Below are positions 46,467-60,100 of a stretch of 64,000 bases of DNA, one piece after another; position 1 is the first letter of the stretch; the number at the start of each line of letters is the position of its first letter. Below the pieces are notes generated by a model that worked only from the letters and a program-made list of their open reading frames with translations, searched no databases and was not told the DNA's origin. The position numbers and the translations under genes were made by a program. This stretch comes from Acholoe squamosa (Eukaryota; Annelida; Polychaeta; Phyllodocida; Polynoidae). Where the stretch lies: NCBI GenBank assembly GCA_949317995.1, contig OX439046.1, forward strand, positions 37,236,002 through 37,300,001, written 5' to 3'.

Positions 46467-47033
46467 CTGTGAATATAAAAAAAGAAATGTGAATCACAGC
46501 AGTAAAAAAGGAATTGTACAGACTGATTTATAATCTCAGAGGACGAAATTTGAAACCGACACCTCGACAACTCAGAGGACGAAATTTGAAACCGAGTGAT
46601 TTATATGACACTGTAGTTATCAAAGGCCTCTATTCTGTTTTTTCTTTTAATTATTGTGAATGCAGCGAGAGATTCTAGAAGCAAGGACAGGTTCTTACAC
46701 AAGGATGCACTTACAGAAGCCTCCCAAAGTCAGGGTTAACTTTCAACATTAAGCCCCATGAGCGCCTTATAGCATTTCCTTCATTCTTAGTAATATTGGG
46801 GAGTTATAGTTTTTTTAACAACGAGGGGGGGGGGGGGTCAGCCCCTTCGGTGATGGGGGGAGGGTAGAATAATTTCACCTGGTTTCAGTTTAAAAGCAAG
46901 TGCATTTCTATGGTATAGGTTAAAAAAGCCCAGTCAAATGCAATCTTCAAGAAAGCAGGGGTACCGGTAGCTGCACAGGGGGAAATTTTTGACCCTTGAG
47001 AGTAGCGGCCATTTCCCCCCCTGCACTTCCGTG

Positions 47034-47379
47034 CTTAGGGTCATTGTTTATCAACGGGGGAAGGGGGAGGTGGGTTTGAGGAGGGGGGGGTGCAGTGTAA
47101 AAATGTCAGTCCCCTACTGGGGGGGGGGGCATACATTTTTTTGGGGGGTATTTTGACCCCTCTTGGGTGGGGGCATAAAAAATTCACCCTCTGAAAAAGG
47201 CTGCATCCTACTATTGAACATAGTCATAGAGGGGTGCAAAAATTCTTCACGCCTCCGGCGCGAGGGGGGGGGCACAACAATTTTTTTACTGTGGTCGAGC
47301 AGGGGCGGGGCATGTAAAAAATGTCTGCGCATCCCCATGAAAACCCATCCCCCCTTGATAAATAATGACCACTCCCTTA
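47034..47379. mobile_element. G-rich TIR element, copy E, with an adjoining partial copy
   Basis: TTAGGGTCATTGTTTATCAA and GATAAATAATGACCACTCCC are inverted ends, with G/C-runs and TACTATTGAACATAGTCATA inside. A partial relative (GGGGAGTTATAGTTTTTTTA plus ACAACG, then CCTGGTTTCAGTTTAAAAGC) occupies about 46797-47020. Both lie in the first intron of the BTB gene. Confidence 0.65.
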
Positions 47380-47983
47380 CAAGGAGGGGCAGTGGATTTC
47401 AGTGTGGCGGTGCAAAAGCCAAAAATAAGTAAAAAAAAAATTAGGACGGGCTTGAGGGGTTGAATTTTTTTCTCTCCCTAGCCGGGGTGGTCGAAATTTC
47501 CTCTTTGACAATTTGCAGGACTTTTTGCTGGGAAGGTATGAATTGCCGTATTTTTACTTAAAATGCGCACGAAAATTAACTCAAAATATAAAATGAATTT
47601 GTATTTTGCCAATTTTTGGTGCAAAAAATTTACCTCATTAATTGATTAAATTTTTCCCAACTCCAAAAATTGGAGACTCAAAGTGGGTGAACCAAAAGAA
47701 CGTAGGCAATGACACACATTTAGGAGAAGACTCATTCCTCAAAAATAACATTCCGATTTGCACACCTGCACCCCACCCTACAATACATACCACCATTTCA
47801 TTCCTCATTCAATGATTCCCCCGTTTTCTTCTCTGTTCCTGACGGCAGACAAAATCAGATGAAAATGGTGATGTTTACAACAAATACAAAAGGAATTCTC
47901 AGAATAAATTAGCTGCGATCGCTTGCAAACCCTGATAAAAACATGCATGGGACATATACATGTATGCCTCAATAATAACTTAC

Positions 47984-48110
47984 GTTCAGATCCGCATTAA
48001 AATACCGGTATTTTGCTGTAAATTCTTGGACCGTCCTCCAATCTCAGATCCTACGGAAGTGAAGCCATAGTGCTTTAGAACTCTCCTTTCTCAGAGGATA
48101 GAAAGCGTAT
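47984..48110 (-). other. Inferred 5' non-coding exon of the BTB/zinc-finger gene
   Basis: A strong donor GAAC|GTAAGT on the minus strand ends at 47984, and the transcript would splice to the acceptor before 46466. The upstream end is set only approximately by the DARS2 start region. Confidence 0.5.
48054..48060 (+). promoter_or_regulatory. ETS-like motif in bidirectional promoter
   Basis: CGGAAGT, the core of GABP/ETS sites, between the two divergent genes. Confidence 0.45.
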
Positions 48111-48119
48111 CGTGTTAGT

Positions 48120-48130
48120 GTCGCCATCTT
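48120..48130 (+). promoter_or_regulatory. YY1-like motif in bidirectional promoter
   Basis: GTCGCCATCTT is the exact reverse complement of the YY1 form AAGATGGCGAC, about 40 bp before the DARS2 ATG, where such sites often sit near or just after the start of transcription. Confidence 0.5.
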
Positions 48131-48168
48131 GCGGCTTATTTAAGCAGCACAACGCGAAAGCAGACAAC

Positions 48169-51100
48169 ATGCGGAGAGCTTTTGGAAACTTGCTGCAGCA
48201 TGCTAAATTATCTCCTAAAACCTTACAACTCCGTCACAGACACGTATCTACCATCCCTGTAGGTAAGTTGACCAAAGATGGTTTATCCGTAGAGGAATTA
48301 ACGTTCAGTGAGCAGAATCTTTTCTTTGACATTTAGATCATTTCACACAATATCGCCCATCAGCACACTAGTACTACTACTACTACTAGTAGTAGTACTA
48401 GTAGTACCGTACTACTACCGTAATCTCCCGCGTATAAGGCGCAGCCCGCGTATAAGGCGCACCCAGAGTTTGTAAATATTACCAAAAAAATCAAAAATTC
48501 ATATCTTTTGTTCTACTGAATGGATTTTAAAAATTCAAAAAGTTATGTGTACCTAGGGTCCCCCAGACCCCTCTGGCCTACATTATGTCCTATTAGGACT
48601 TAGGAGAAGTGTAACATATCAAAAGAAAGATCTTGGTATCCCCCTTGTGGATTTGAGGATAACTAAAACCCCTCGTATAAGACGCGCCTTATACGCGGGA
48701 GATTACGGTACTAGTACTACTAGTACTGAGTACTAGCCCTAGCCCAGGCTAGGGCCCCTCCTATTAGGGCCTAGACCTAGAGGCTAGACTGAGTCTCTCC
48801 ATGGTGGACAGAGCGGCTTATAGTGGCCGTACTACATGTAGCCCCTACTCTGGGAAAAGACCCAGGAGGCATGCCACCCCCCCCCCCACCCCTCTATTTA
48901 TTTTATTTTATGTAAATAACTTCTTCCCATAGGTTTAATGTTGAGCCACCGATCGCCACACCCCCAGTGGCGTAACGTGTCTCGATCCACCACAGCGGCT
49001 GATCCAGTACTGCAGCCTTTTTCCGGGCGCATGTAAACATTCAAAATGGCAGACCGCCGCTCATACGGGGATCTACGGTAACGGATTTTGTTGATTTTTC
49101 CTTATTTAAACCCTCTAAAAACATAAAATAAATAGAGAACTAAACTCCCCTGGTGTCCTCGGTGGCCGATCCACCCCTCGGGAGACGACTCCCTCATGGT
49201 GGATCGACCACCTCGTACACCATGGTCGTTTAGTTCTCTCTATTTATGCTTTTAGAAGGTTTAATTAACTAGAAATTAACAAAATCCGTTACTGTAGTTC
49301 CCCCTACGAGCGGCCGTCCGCCATTTTGAATGTTTACATGCACCCAGAACAAGGCTGCAGTAGTGGATCGGCTGCAGTAGTGGGTCGGCACACATTTAAA
49401 TACACCACTGGGGGTGTGGCGATCAGCCCTGCAATGCTATCTCTATGGGAAGAAGTTATTTGCATAAAATAATGAAGGTTAACAACAGGCCATAGTCATA
49501 GAGATAACTTTGAAGGGACATCGGAGATGATAGAAAAGAGGAGATATAGACGAAAATTTTTCCACCCCCCCCTCCAAGGGGACTGAAATTTTTCTGTCAA
49601 CCCCAAACCCACCAACCCCCCCCCCTTGTTAAAAATATGACCACTCCCCAAGGTAGGACTAGGAGAGATATTCTAAACTTAAATAGGATCATGGATCCTT
49701 AAGATGGGATCATCGTTCCTGGTATGAGCCTACACAACAAACCACCTTTTGCAATTCTGTGTTCCTTGGGAGGAGAAAATGTGTTCATTGTTCCCATGGG
49801 ATCACCGTTCTTTGGGACCATCGTTCCAGTAACCGGGGAGACACCCATCAACTGATCAAGGTGGAACGGTGATTACGTATGCCAAGACATATCAAGGGTC
49901 TCAACCCAGGGCCCAGAATAAGTTTACCTGGTGGTTCCTGGTTCCTTAATACCCAATTGTAGTTTACTAGAATATTAAACGAGGCAAGGGCCTTTGACAC
50001 CACCTTTCTGACCTCTTGTTTACTAGCCCTTAGCAGAGTTTCTTATGATTACCAAGTTTCAATTGCTATTTTGGCCTCTAGCAGATTACATGCACCACCA
50101 AAAAAATATTCCATTACACAGCATATGCCCTATCACACCCTTCAAAGATCCCATGAGTCATATTTCTATTTACATGACAATCTTATGATAAATGATGAAA
50201 AAAACATTTCATGGGGTATGATTTTTTTATATTGAGATTCCAAGAATTTGCATAGACCATCAAAACCTGTCATTTAGCACTATTTCGGTTACAACTGAAC
50301 CCCCAAAAATTAGTCATATAGTGAGACACAAAGTAAGACAAAGCTATCCATGTAATACAATTTACATTTAAGGTGTACTTTGATGGCTGTGACATGGTAA
50401 TTACTGTTGTTGTTTTTTCCTATGGAGAAATGCATGGGAATTAGGGCTCTTTTTATAATAAATAAAAGGGTAATCAAACTGTCTTTAACCCCACTATGCG
50501 ATGATGATTGCATTTCCCCCATGTGATGAGGTGTCACAATACAGAATCTCCAAACTGGCACAAGCTAAAATCTTTATATCCACTGCAACGCACATGTAAG
50601 CAAAGCATGGTGTACTAAAATAAGGTATGTCTAAGGACACTATTATAGAGGCATATTATTAATGAAATTGATTTAAACGCCACAAGAACTATAGTGTAGA
50701 TCTATATATTTGTTTTTGCGGGGCACCGATTTTCAGTCTGTTTTGAAAGTTAGCGTGAACTGGCACCTAGTGAAGTGAGCCATTTCGGGAAACGGACAGT
50801 TCGACAGATTGCCGATTCGACAAGATGATTATAAGATACATTATAGATATATAGAACTTTTCTTGGAAAAAATGTATTCACCTTGAAACTAAATTCCCTC
50901 GTATGCAAGAAATGAGGTTGTGACTGCTTAAAAAAACGCCGGGAGGCGTTTTTTACGCGGTCACTTTGTAGAACTTTACAGATCTCTGCTGAACTTTATG
51001 GATCTTTATTGAACTTTATTGTGTTTATGGTCTTTGTTAAACTTTACAGAACTTTATTAAAATTTATGGATCTTTATGGATCTTTATTGGGTTTGTTCTT

Positions 51101-54100
51101 TTGTAAAATTTTATGGATCTTTGTTAAACTTTATAGATCTTTATTGAACTTTATGGATCTTTGTTGAACTTTATGGATCTTTATTGGTTTATGGTTTTTG
51201 TAGAACTTTACAGATCTTTATAGAACTTTATGGATCTTTATTGGGTTTATGTTCTTTGTAAAACTTTACAGATCTTTGTTGAACGTTATAGATCTTTATT
51301 GAACTTTATTGTATTTATGTTCTTTGTTAAACTTTACAGATCTTTATTGACCTTTATGGATCTTTATTGAACTTTATGGATCTTTATTGAACTTTATGGA
51401 TCTTTAGTGTGTTTATGTTCTTTTGTTGAACTTTATGGACCTTTGTTAAACTTTATGGATCTTTGTTAAACTTTATTGTGTTTATGTTCTTTGTTAAACT
51501 TTACAGATCTTTATTGACCTTTACGGATCTTTATTGAACTTTATGAATCTTTATTGAATTTTATGGATCTTTAGTACGTTTATGTTCTTTTGTTGAACTT
51601 TATGGATCTTTGTTGAACTTTATGGATCTTTATTGAACTTTATGGATCTTTGTTGACCCTTGTTGAACTTTATGGATCTTTATTGGGTTTATGTTTTTGT
51701 AGAACTTTACAGATCTTTGTAGAACTTGACAGATCTTTGTTGAACTTTATGGATCTTTATTGAACTTTATGGAATTTTATGGAACTTTATGGTACCTTGG
51801 GACCTTTTTGTGACCTTGGGACCTTCATAGGACCTTTCATGACTTTTGGACCTTTTTTTTACCTTGGGACCTTTTTGGGTCTTTGGGACCTTGTCCACCC
51901 ATTGTCCACGGACATGGCACTGGAAGCATTCCTTTTTGTAATACAGACAAACAACTGAGATAATGGTTGAGAAAACCACACCTTGTCTCATTTTGTTTGT
52001 AGTGTTTTGTATGAGGAAGATAGTCATTATGGATGCATTTGTAGATAATATGGAATTCAGAATCATGTAGTTATTATTGTTAAAAGTAGACATGAGCTGA
52101 AGCATGGCTAGTCGGGTTGGCCCTGAAGACCAGGGAAAGCTATGACTGATGTTTGATTGGTCTAGACAAAGCTATAATTACCTACTTAATACTAGTAACA
52201 CACAAGTTAAGGCAGATGGGTCTAAAGGCAGGGGTAGGTGGTGACACCACCAGACAATCATCAGTGGGTGTGGGAGGCAGAGGGGATGGTAGGTAGGCAC
52301 ACCACTAGGTGGGTTGGGGGGTACTCAGTCATGTCTCACTACTCAGAACTGTGCTGGTAGTTGTGGGTGGGAGGGGGAGGAAGACAATCAAGCAGGTACA
52401 TGTGTCCTTATGACATAGTCATGGGCAAGTCATTTAGCCTAGGCTCTGTACCCTTGCCTCGTTTCCTTTCTGTCTCTCCAAGACATACTCTCGACTCAAC
52501 TGTTTTAAACTAAACGCTTTCTTGTTGCATCATTTCACCTACAGATGGCAAGACCTGCCAGTTAAGTAGCCATTGTGGGAGGACCCATCACTGTGGGGAG
52601 CTGACTGCGGCTCATGTTGGTCAGCAGGTGGAGCTGTATGGATGGCTACAGAGTCAGCGCCTCGACATGTTTCTTGTCTTGAGGGATGCCCATGGAATTA
52701 CACAGGTCACACTCCCCAAGGTATATTTAAGCTATATGTTTGTCATAATATATAACTCGAATTAAATGTTTGATATCAAGTGAATTCCAAAGAATAAAGT
52801 TGTTTTTTTTATTTGTGATCTTATCATACCTGCAAACTCCTCGGTTTTCTCAGCTTTCTCAGATCTTTTAAACATTCATTTAGGTCAATTTTGTGATTCG
52901 ACCAGATCCAATGAGATCTCATCTTATCATTTATAAGGGGGAGGGGGTTGGAATAAGAAAGAAAAAACAGAAATTATTCTCTAAAATCCCTACCGATAGT
53001 TTAATTTGGGCTGAGGATTCAAAGGAGGAGGAGTTGTGTGTCAATTAAGTTCCCTGGTAGTTAAAATACATGCAGTATTCCATGATGAATCACCTATTCT
53101 TGGGAGAAGAAGGGTGGTGCCACTATACAATGTTACATGCATGTTTACATTATATCCTATATTAGGATGAAAGATCCAGGTTGACCTTGGATAATTGCCC
53201 AAGGGAATCAATTATCAAAGTTCGTGGCACTGTTCAACCTCGACCAAATGAACAGCAGAATAAAGTGAGTATACATTTTTACTTTAATTGAGTTCTATTG
53301 ACATTAGGTACTTGTGTACCTCGTCTTAGTCGTCCACCTTTTTTTTTGTAAAATCAAAATGGCCTATGCCCCAATTTTTGGACTAATTTGTACCTTTTCA
53401 CCGAGACTTGAACCTATAATGTTTCATTGTACACTGTTCCCAGAGTACATGTATTTTGTTTTACCATTAATAGCATTTTATGCATATTCATATGCAACTT
53501 TTTATGCGCCATGAGATTTACAATTGATCACCATGATTCCTTACATAGAAGGTAATCCATTTGTATTCCAGAAAATGGTAACAGGAGATATCGAAGTGGC
53601 TGCTTCTGAAATAGAGGTCATGAATACAGCACGGAAAGAGCTGCCCTTCCAAATACAAGACTTTCACAAGGTACTCAGTGAAAAGTGTGAGATGTATAAG
53701 GGATAGGACGACTGAGTGGATGAATAGTGTGAGGTGTATAAGGGATAGGACGACTGAGTGGATGGATAGTGTGAGGTGTATAAGGGATAGGACGACTGAG
53801 TGGATGAATAGTGTGAGGTGTATAAGGGAGAGGATGACTGAGTGGATGAATAGTGTGAGGTGTATAAGGGATAGGACGACTGAGTGGATGAGTAGTGTGA
53901 GGTGTATAAGGGAGAGGATGACTGAGTGGATGAATAGTGTGAGGTGTATAAGGGATAGGATGACTGAGTGGATGAATAGTGTGAGGTGTATACGGGATAT
54001 GATGACTGAGTGGATGAATAGTGTGAGGTGTATAAGGGAGAGGACGACTGAGTGGATGAATAGTGTGAGGTGTATAAGGGATAGGACGACTGAGTGGATG

Positions 54101-57100
54101 AATAGTGTGAGGTGTATAAGGGATAGGACGACTGAGTGGATGAATAGTGTGAGGTGTATAAGGGATAGGACGACTGAGTGGATGAATAGTGTGAGGTGTA
54201 TACGGGATATGATGACTGAGTGGATGAATAGTGTGAGATGTATAAGGGATAGGATGACTGAGTGGATGAATAGTGTGAGGTGTATACGGGATATGATGAC
54301 TGAGTGGATGAATAGTGTGAGGTGTATAAGGGAGAGGATGACTGAGTGGATGAATAGTGTGAGGTGTATAAGGGATAGGACGACTGAGTGGATGAATAGT
54401 GTGAGATGTATAAGGGATAGGATGACTGAGTGGATGAATAGTGTGAGGTGTATACGGGATATGATGACTGAGTGGATGAATAGTGTGAGATGTCTAAGGG
54501 AGAGGATGACTGAGTGGATGAATAGTGTGAGGTGTATAAGGGATAGGACGACTGAGTGGATGAATAGTGTGAGGTGTATAAGGGATAGGACGACTGAGTG
54601 GATGAATAGTGTGAGATGTATAAGGGATAGGATGACTGAGTGGATGAATAGTGTGAGGTGTATAAGTAATATGATGTAACATGCAATTGCATATAAGGGA
54701 TAATGCTTCTTGAGTTTTAATGTTCTTTATCTACAAACGTATCTGGTACCCTTACCGTTTGGATGTTGATAAGGAGTAATTATTTTGTTTGCTGTGTCAG
54801 GTGACAGAGGCTTTACGTATGAAGTACCGCTACCTGGATCTACGTAATGCAGACCTACAGCATAACCTGCGCACCCGGTCCCAGATGGTGATGGGCATCA
54901 GGCACTACCTCTGTAACCAACATGGTAACAGCTACTTCTCTTTATTTAGCCCAATGTTATTTTTAAAAATTGTTAAATTTACTTGTTTTCTGTTCAACCT
55001 AAGTCTGGGCACCTGGTCACTCTCCTAGATGAACGGCCCTATCAAAATAATTTTTAGCCTGCAGGTCCTTTTCTTCGCTGTTAAACATATTTTTATGCAT
55101 TAGACAAGGCCTATATCTTGACCTAAGCCTACCACGAGGGGACCATTGAAGGGTTTTGAAAGGACTCATGAAAAGTCATGTTGTGTTAAGAGATGGATAT
55201 TTAAGAAGTTATCAACTCGGTTAACTATGTTCACTTCATATTGCAGGATTCGTTGAGGTGGAGACGCCAACACTATTTAGGAAAACACCAGGGGTAAGTG
55301 CACACTCCCGGTAAAGATCGGGATGCACAGATTTCATTTATTATACATATGGTACATTATGTATATACTTTTATACCTAGCTACACGTTTTAAAAAGTGA
55401 CTAAATCATTAAGATTTGACTACTGGTAGTTTGAATATTCTAGGACAAAATTTTCTTTTCATAGGGAGCACGAGAATTTGTTGTGCCAACACATCACAAA
55501 GGGAAGTACTACAGTCTACCGCAGAGTCCACAGCAGGTAAAGCTACAGTCATCCACACTACCCCACTACACGCCGGAGTGCTGTTGGTGAAGTCTAGTAT
55601 AGCCCTGTCATTGAGAGCAGACACATGAAGATACCTTTATATCTCTGTTGAGAGAAATTAGTTTAATTGATAAAAGTTAAGAACACGTAAAAAAAAATGA
55701 CAATCCTTATATAAAGGTAGACCATGTGGCATTTGTTATCAATCTTTTAGAGCATAGGATTTCTCTTTTATCGTGATATGTTTTGTTAATACTGCCTAAC
55801 CTGTGTCCAGTTTAAGCAGTTGCTGATGGTTGGTGGTATAGACAGATACATGCAGATAGCACGGTGTTACAGAGATGAGACGGCAAACCCTGATCGACAA
55901 CCAGAATTTACACAGGTCGGCGCTCTTGTACACTTATATCACTGACAATATGTATATCTTTTATTTACAACACATTCAGTAACGGAAGTGTATCGGCTAT
56001 TTAATACTGTTAGTATTGAATTCTCTGCACTTCGAATCTCCCAATCCCAGAGAGAGCATTCCACCAACTAAGCACCTCGCCTTACATATGCCTCTGAGGC
56101 AGTATTGTTTTGGAGGAACACTGACAGCCTGACTACTCACCCCTGTGTAGGCCAGCACCTCAGGTTTATATGGCCTTATTAGACATAACGAGGAGAGGGC
56201 TTGATAAAACGTCAATCTATTAATTATCCTCCAAAGGATGATAACGTTTGGTTTCACTGTAGACATTTCCAACTGGAGGGTTGTTAGGGTGCTCATTGAA
56301 AGTATGAGTTGGGTGCTTACAACATATTGGTATGTGGATGGCTTCATCAGGTGATAGATACACGTCCTTTATGCAGGTTGACCTTGAGATGTCCTTTGTG
56401 ACGCCTGATGACATCAAGACGCTGGTGGAGGGCATGTTACAAAGCTGCTGGCCGCCCACCAGGGGCCGCATCACGGCACATTTTGACGTCATGACCTTTG
56501 CACAAGCCATGTCGGAATATGGCGTCGACAAACCAGACACACGATTTGAGATGAAGGTAGGAGTACCAGTAGACATGTACTGACTATCTTAGACTTAGCA
56601 CCTGTAGTATTCCTCATTTATATGATCTCACCATTGCTTGATCTGGTACCTGACAATATCGGCACTAATGAGAGATGTCCAGATGAGTATATTATTTTCA
56701 CCCTTAGAATTCCACATAGAATGGAGGGAATCTCCGTATCGGTTGATGATTTATCCCCCTGGTTCATCCCACTAGCTATCTCATAAATCTCTTTGATCGC
56801 CTCATCATTATTAAATATGATTATTCATTCAAACTGTATTATAGCATTGATGACTGATTACATTTTGACTAGGGCATCTATGTATGATCCATATATATTG
56901 TACTCCTTTTCCACTTTTTCCCAAATTGTGAGAGTCCAATAAAACCTTCTCAAACCTTGAAAAAAAAATACTCTCCTGGTTCCCCAAGCCCCGGGGCCCA
57001 GGTGCATCTTGTTAATTGCCCCTGAGCTCAAAACATCCCTCCAGGGTGTGGTCTATATCATACAGAACATCCCTCCAGGGTGTGGTCTGTATCATACAGA

Positions 57101-60100
57101 ACATCCCTCCAGGGTGTGGTCTGTATCATACAGAAAAGTAGTGAAACTCTAGGTGTGCTTTATAGCATTCTCACAAAATTCAAAGTGAGATGAGCATTTT
57201 AAACCTAGCTCTTTATACGCCAGGTACATTGTAATTCTTGGTCGTAAAATAATTGTTGCACTGATCTTCGGCAGTTAGTGGGATGGATTAGGAGTACTTA
57301 ACAGATGCAGTAGTAGTTGGTTAGTATAGTTTGGAGCACACAGCTTCAGCATAAAAGTCCAGAATTTACTACTTATTTACTCCCCCCGGGACCTCACCCC
57401 TTCATTGGAGCTAGAGGAAAGACCCCTTTCCCTGGAGAACGAGTATCGCCCCCTGGTAGCAACCGCACACACCTCTCCTCTGGGTGAAAGCTATGTTACT
57501 ACCTAATTTACTCACCAGGAGGCAGTGTTGTAGGGATCAGCACTTGGTTAGAAACCCCTAGACATGTGGATATTACTGCAGGGACACACTGTCAAAGAAA
57601 AACGCATTGAATCACTCCAGAATCGTCTGGGAGTCGGACAACATCGTAAAAATTGTGAAAGTTTGGCCTTTTTCTAGTCTGAGGAAAATGGGGGCTTATT
57701 TTGTTGATTGCGGTATCAATTTTCAGTATTCATAAATGCCAGTCATAAACATGATGAATGTTCGCATACATGTTACTATGCATGGAAGGGGGGCAATATT
57801 GTTTCGCATGTCCTTGGACAATCCCTGCCCAATGTTGTGAAAAAGTGATCACTCCCTAATATGACTTAATTAACCTACTGTATACATCCGCACATAAGCC
57901 ATGGCTGATACCCAAACCCCTTGCTTCAACCCCCGCTGCGGCCTATAGGTCAAAAACAAAATCAGGGGTGCGGCTAGATACATACAGTTGCGGCTTATAC
58001 ACAAGTTTTTGGTGCATGTCTAGTTGACATTGGCTTCAATCATTACAGCTCCATGATGTAACATCGGCCATGTCGGGATGTGGACCTCAGTATACAGCCG
58101 TACTACAGGCTGTGGATGATCCAGCCTCCACTGTCAAGGCCATCAACTTCAAGCACGCTGCGGTAAGACATTAAAAAAATATATTAAATCTCTTTTGTGA
58201 AAGCTATAAAGACTCATTCAGGTCCTTGCACCAAGTTTAATAATGTGTACCAACCTGCAGACCTGTCTTCCTTCCTGGCACACCTCCGCCTCGGCTGCCC
58301 TCATCTCCCCTCACTTCACCCCTTGTCCACCTTCCACCACTCCACCCACTTCACCCCGACTTTACTCCCTGTTCACCTTTTAAAATATCCCCTCACCTTA
58401 CCCTTACCTGCCTTTGACCATCTCCCCTCATTTCACCCTCGTCTGCCTTTGACCATCTCCCCTCACTTCACCCTCGTCTGCCTTTGACCATCTCCCCTCA
58501 CTTCACCCTCGTCTGCCTTTGACCATCTCCCCTCACTTCACCCTCGTCTGCCTTTGACCATCTCCCCTCACTTCACCCTCATCTGCCTTTGACCATCTCC
58601 CCTCACTTCACCCTCGTCTGCCTTTGACCATCTCCCCTCACCTTACCCTTACCTGCATTTGACCATCTCCCCTCATTTCACCCTCGTCTGCCTTTGACCA
58701 TCTCCCCTCACTTCACCCTCGTCTGCCTTTGACCATCTCCCCTCACCTTACCCTTACCTGCCTTTGACCATCTCCCCTCACTTCACCCTCGTCTGCCTTT
58801 GACCATCTCCCCTCACTTCACCCTCGTCTTCCTTTGACCATCTCCCCTCACCTTACCCTTACCTGCCTTTGACCATCTCCCCTCACTTCACCCTCGTCTG
58901 CCTTTGACCATCTCCCCTCACTTCACCCTCGTCTGCCTTTGACCATCTCCCCTCACTTCACCCTCGTCTGCCTTTGACCATCTTCCCTCACTTCACCCTC
59001 GTCTGCCTTTGACCATCTTCCCTCACTTCACTCTCATCTGCCTTTGACCATCTCCCCTTACTTCACCCTCATCTGCATTTGACCATCTCCACCCACTTCA
59101 CCCCCTGTCTACCTTCCACCATCTCCACCCACATCACCCCCTGTCTACCTTCCACCATCTCCACCCACTTCACCCCCTGTCTACCTTCCGCCATCTCCAC
59201 CCACTTCACCTCCTGTCTACCTTCCACCATCTCCACCCACTTCATCCTCTGTCTACCTTCCACCATCTCCACCCACTTCACCTCCTGTCTACCTTCCATC
59301 TCCACCCACTTCATCCTCTGTCTACCTTCCACCATCTCAACCCACTTCACCTCCTGTCTACCTTCCACCATCTCCACCCATTTCCCCCCCTGCCTACATT
59401 CCACCATCTCCACCCACTTCACCCTCTGTCTACCTTCCACCATCTCTACCCACTTCACCCCCTGTCTCCGGGCTTCCCTAGCCCACTTAAAAGGGTCTAT
59501 ATCTCCTCTTTCCTATCCCCTCAGGATGTGTGTGGTGCACATATGCGCGGGCACTGACACATTCTTCTGTTAGATTATCAACCTGTGAAGCACGGGATAG
59601 CCACTTAGTACCGCTAAAGTGCTGTAAAACACAAATCAATCAATCAATCAATCACCCCCTGTCTACCTTCCACCATCTCCACCCACTTCACCCTCATCTG
59701 CCTTTGACCATCTCTCCTCCATCATCTGCATTTGACCATCTCTCCCTCACTTCACCCTCTTCTGCCTTTTACGATCTCTCCCTCACTTTACCCTCATCTA
59801 CCGTTGACCATCTCCCCTCACTTTACCCTCATCTACCTTTGACCATCTCCCCTCACTTCACCCTCATCTACCTTTGACCATCTCCCCTCACTTTACCCTC
59901 ATCTACCTTTGACCATCTCCCCTCACTTTACCCTCATCTACCTTTGACCATCTCCCCTCACTTCACTCTCATCTACCTTTGACCATCTCCCCTCACTTCA
60001 CCCTCATCTACCTTTGACCATCTCCCCTCACTTCACCCTCATCTACCTTTGACCATCTCCCCTCACTTCACCCTCATCTACCTTTGACCATCTCCCCTCA

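Noticed and set aside
53664..54692. Open frames of 333 and 342 codons on opposite strands
   Set aside because: Both are translations of the 42-bp intronic minisatellite; neither has independent coding features nor continues a DARS2 exon frame.
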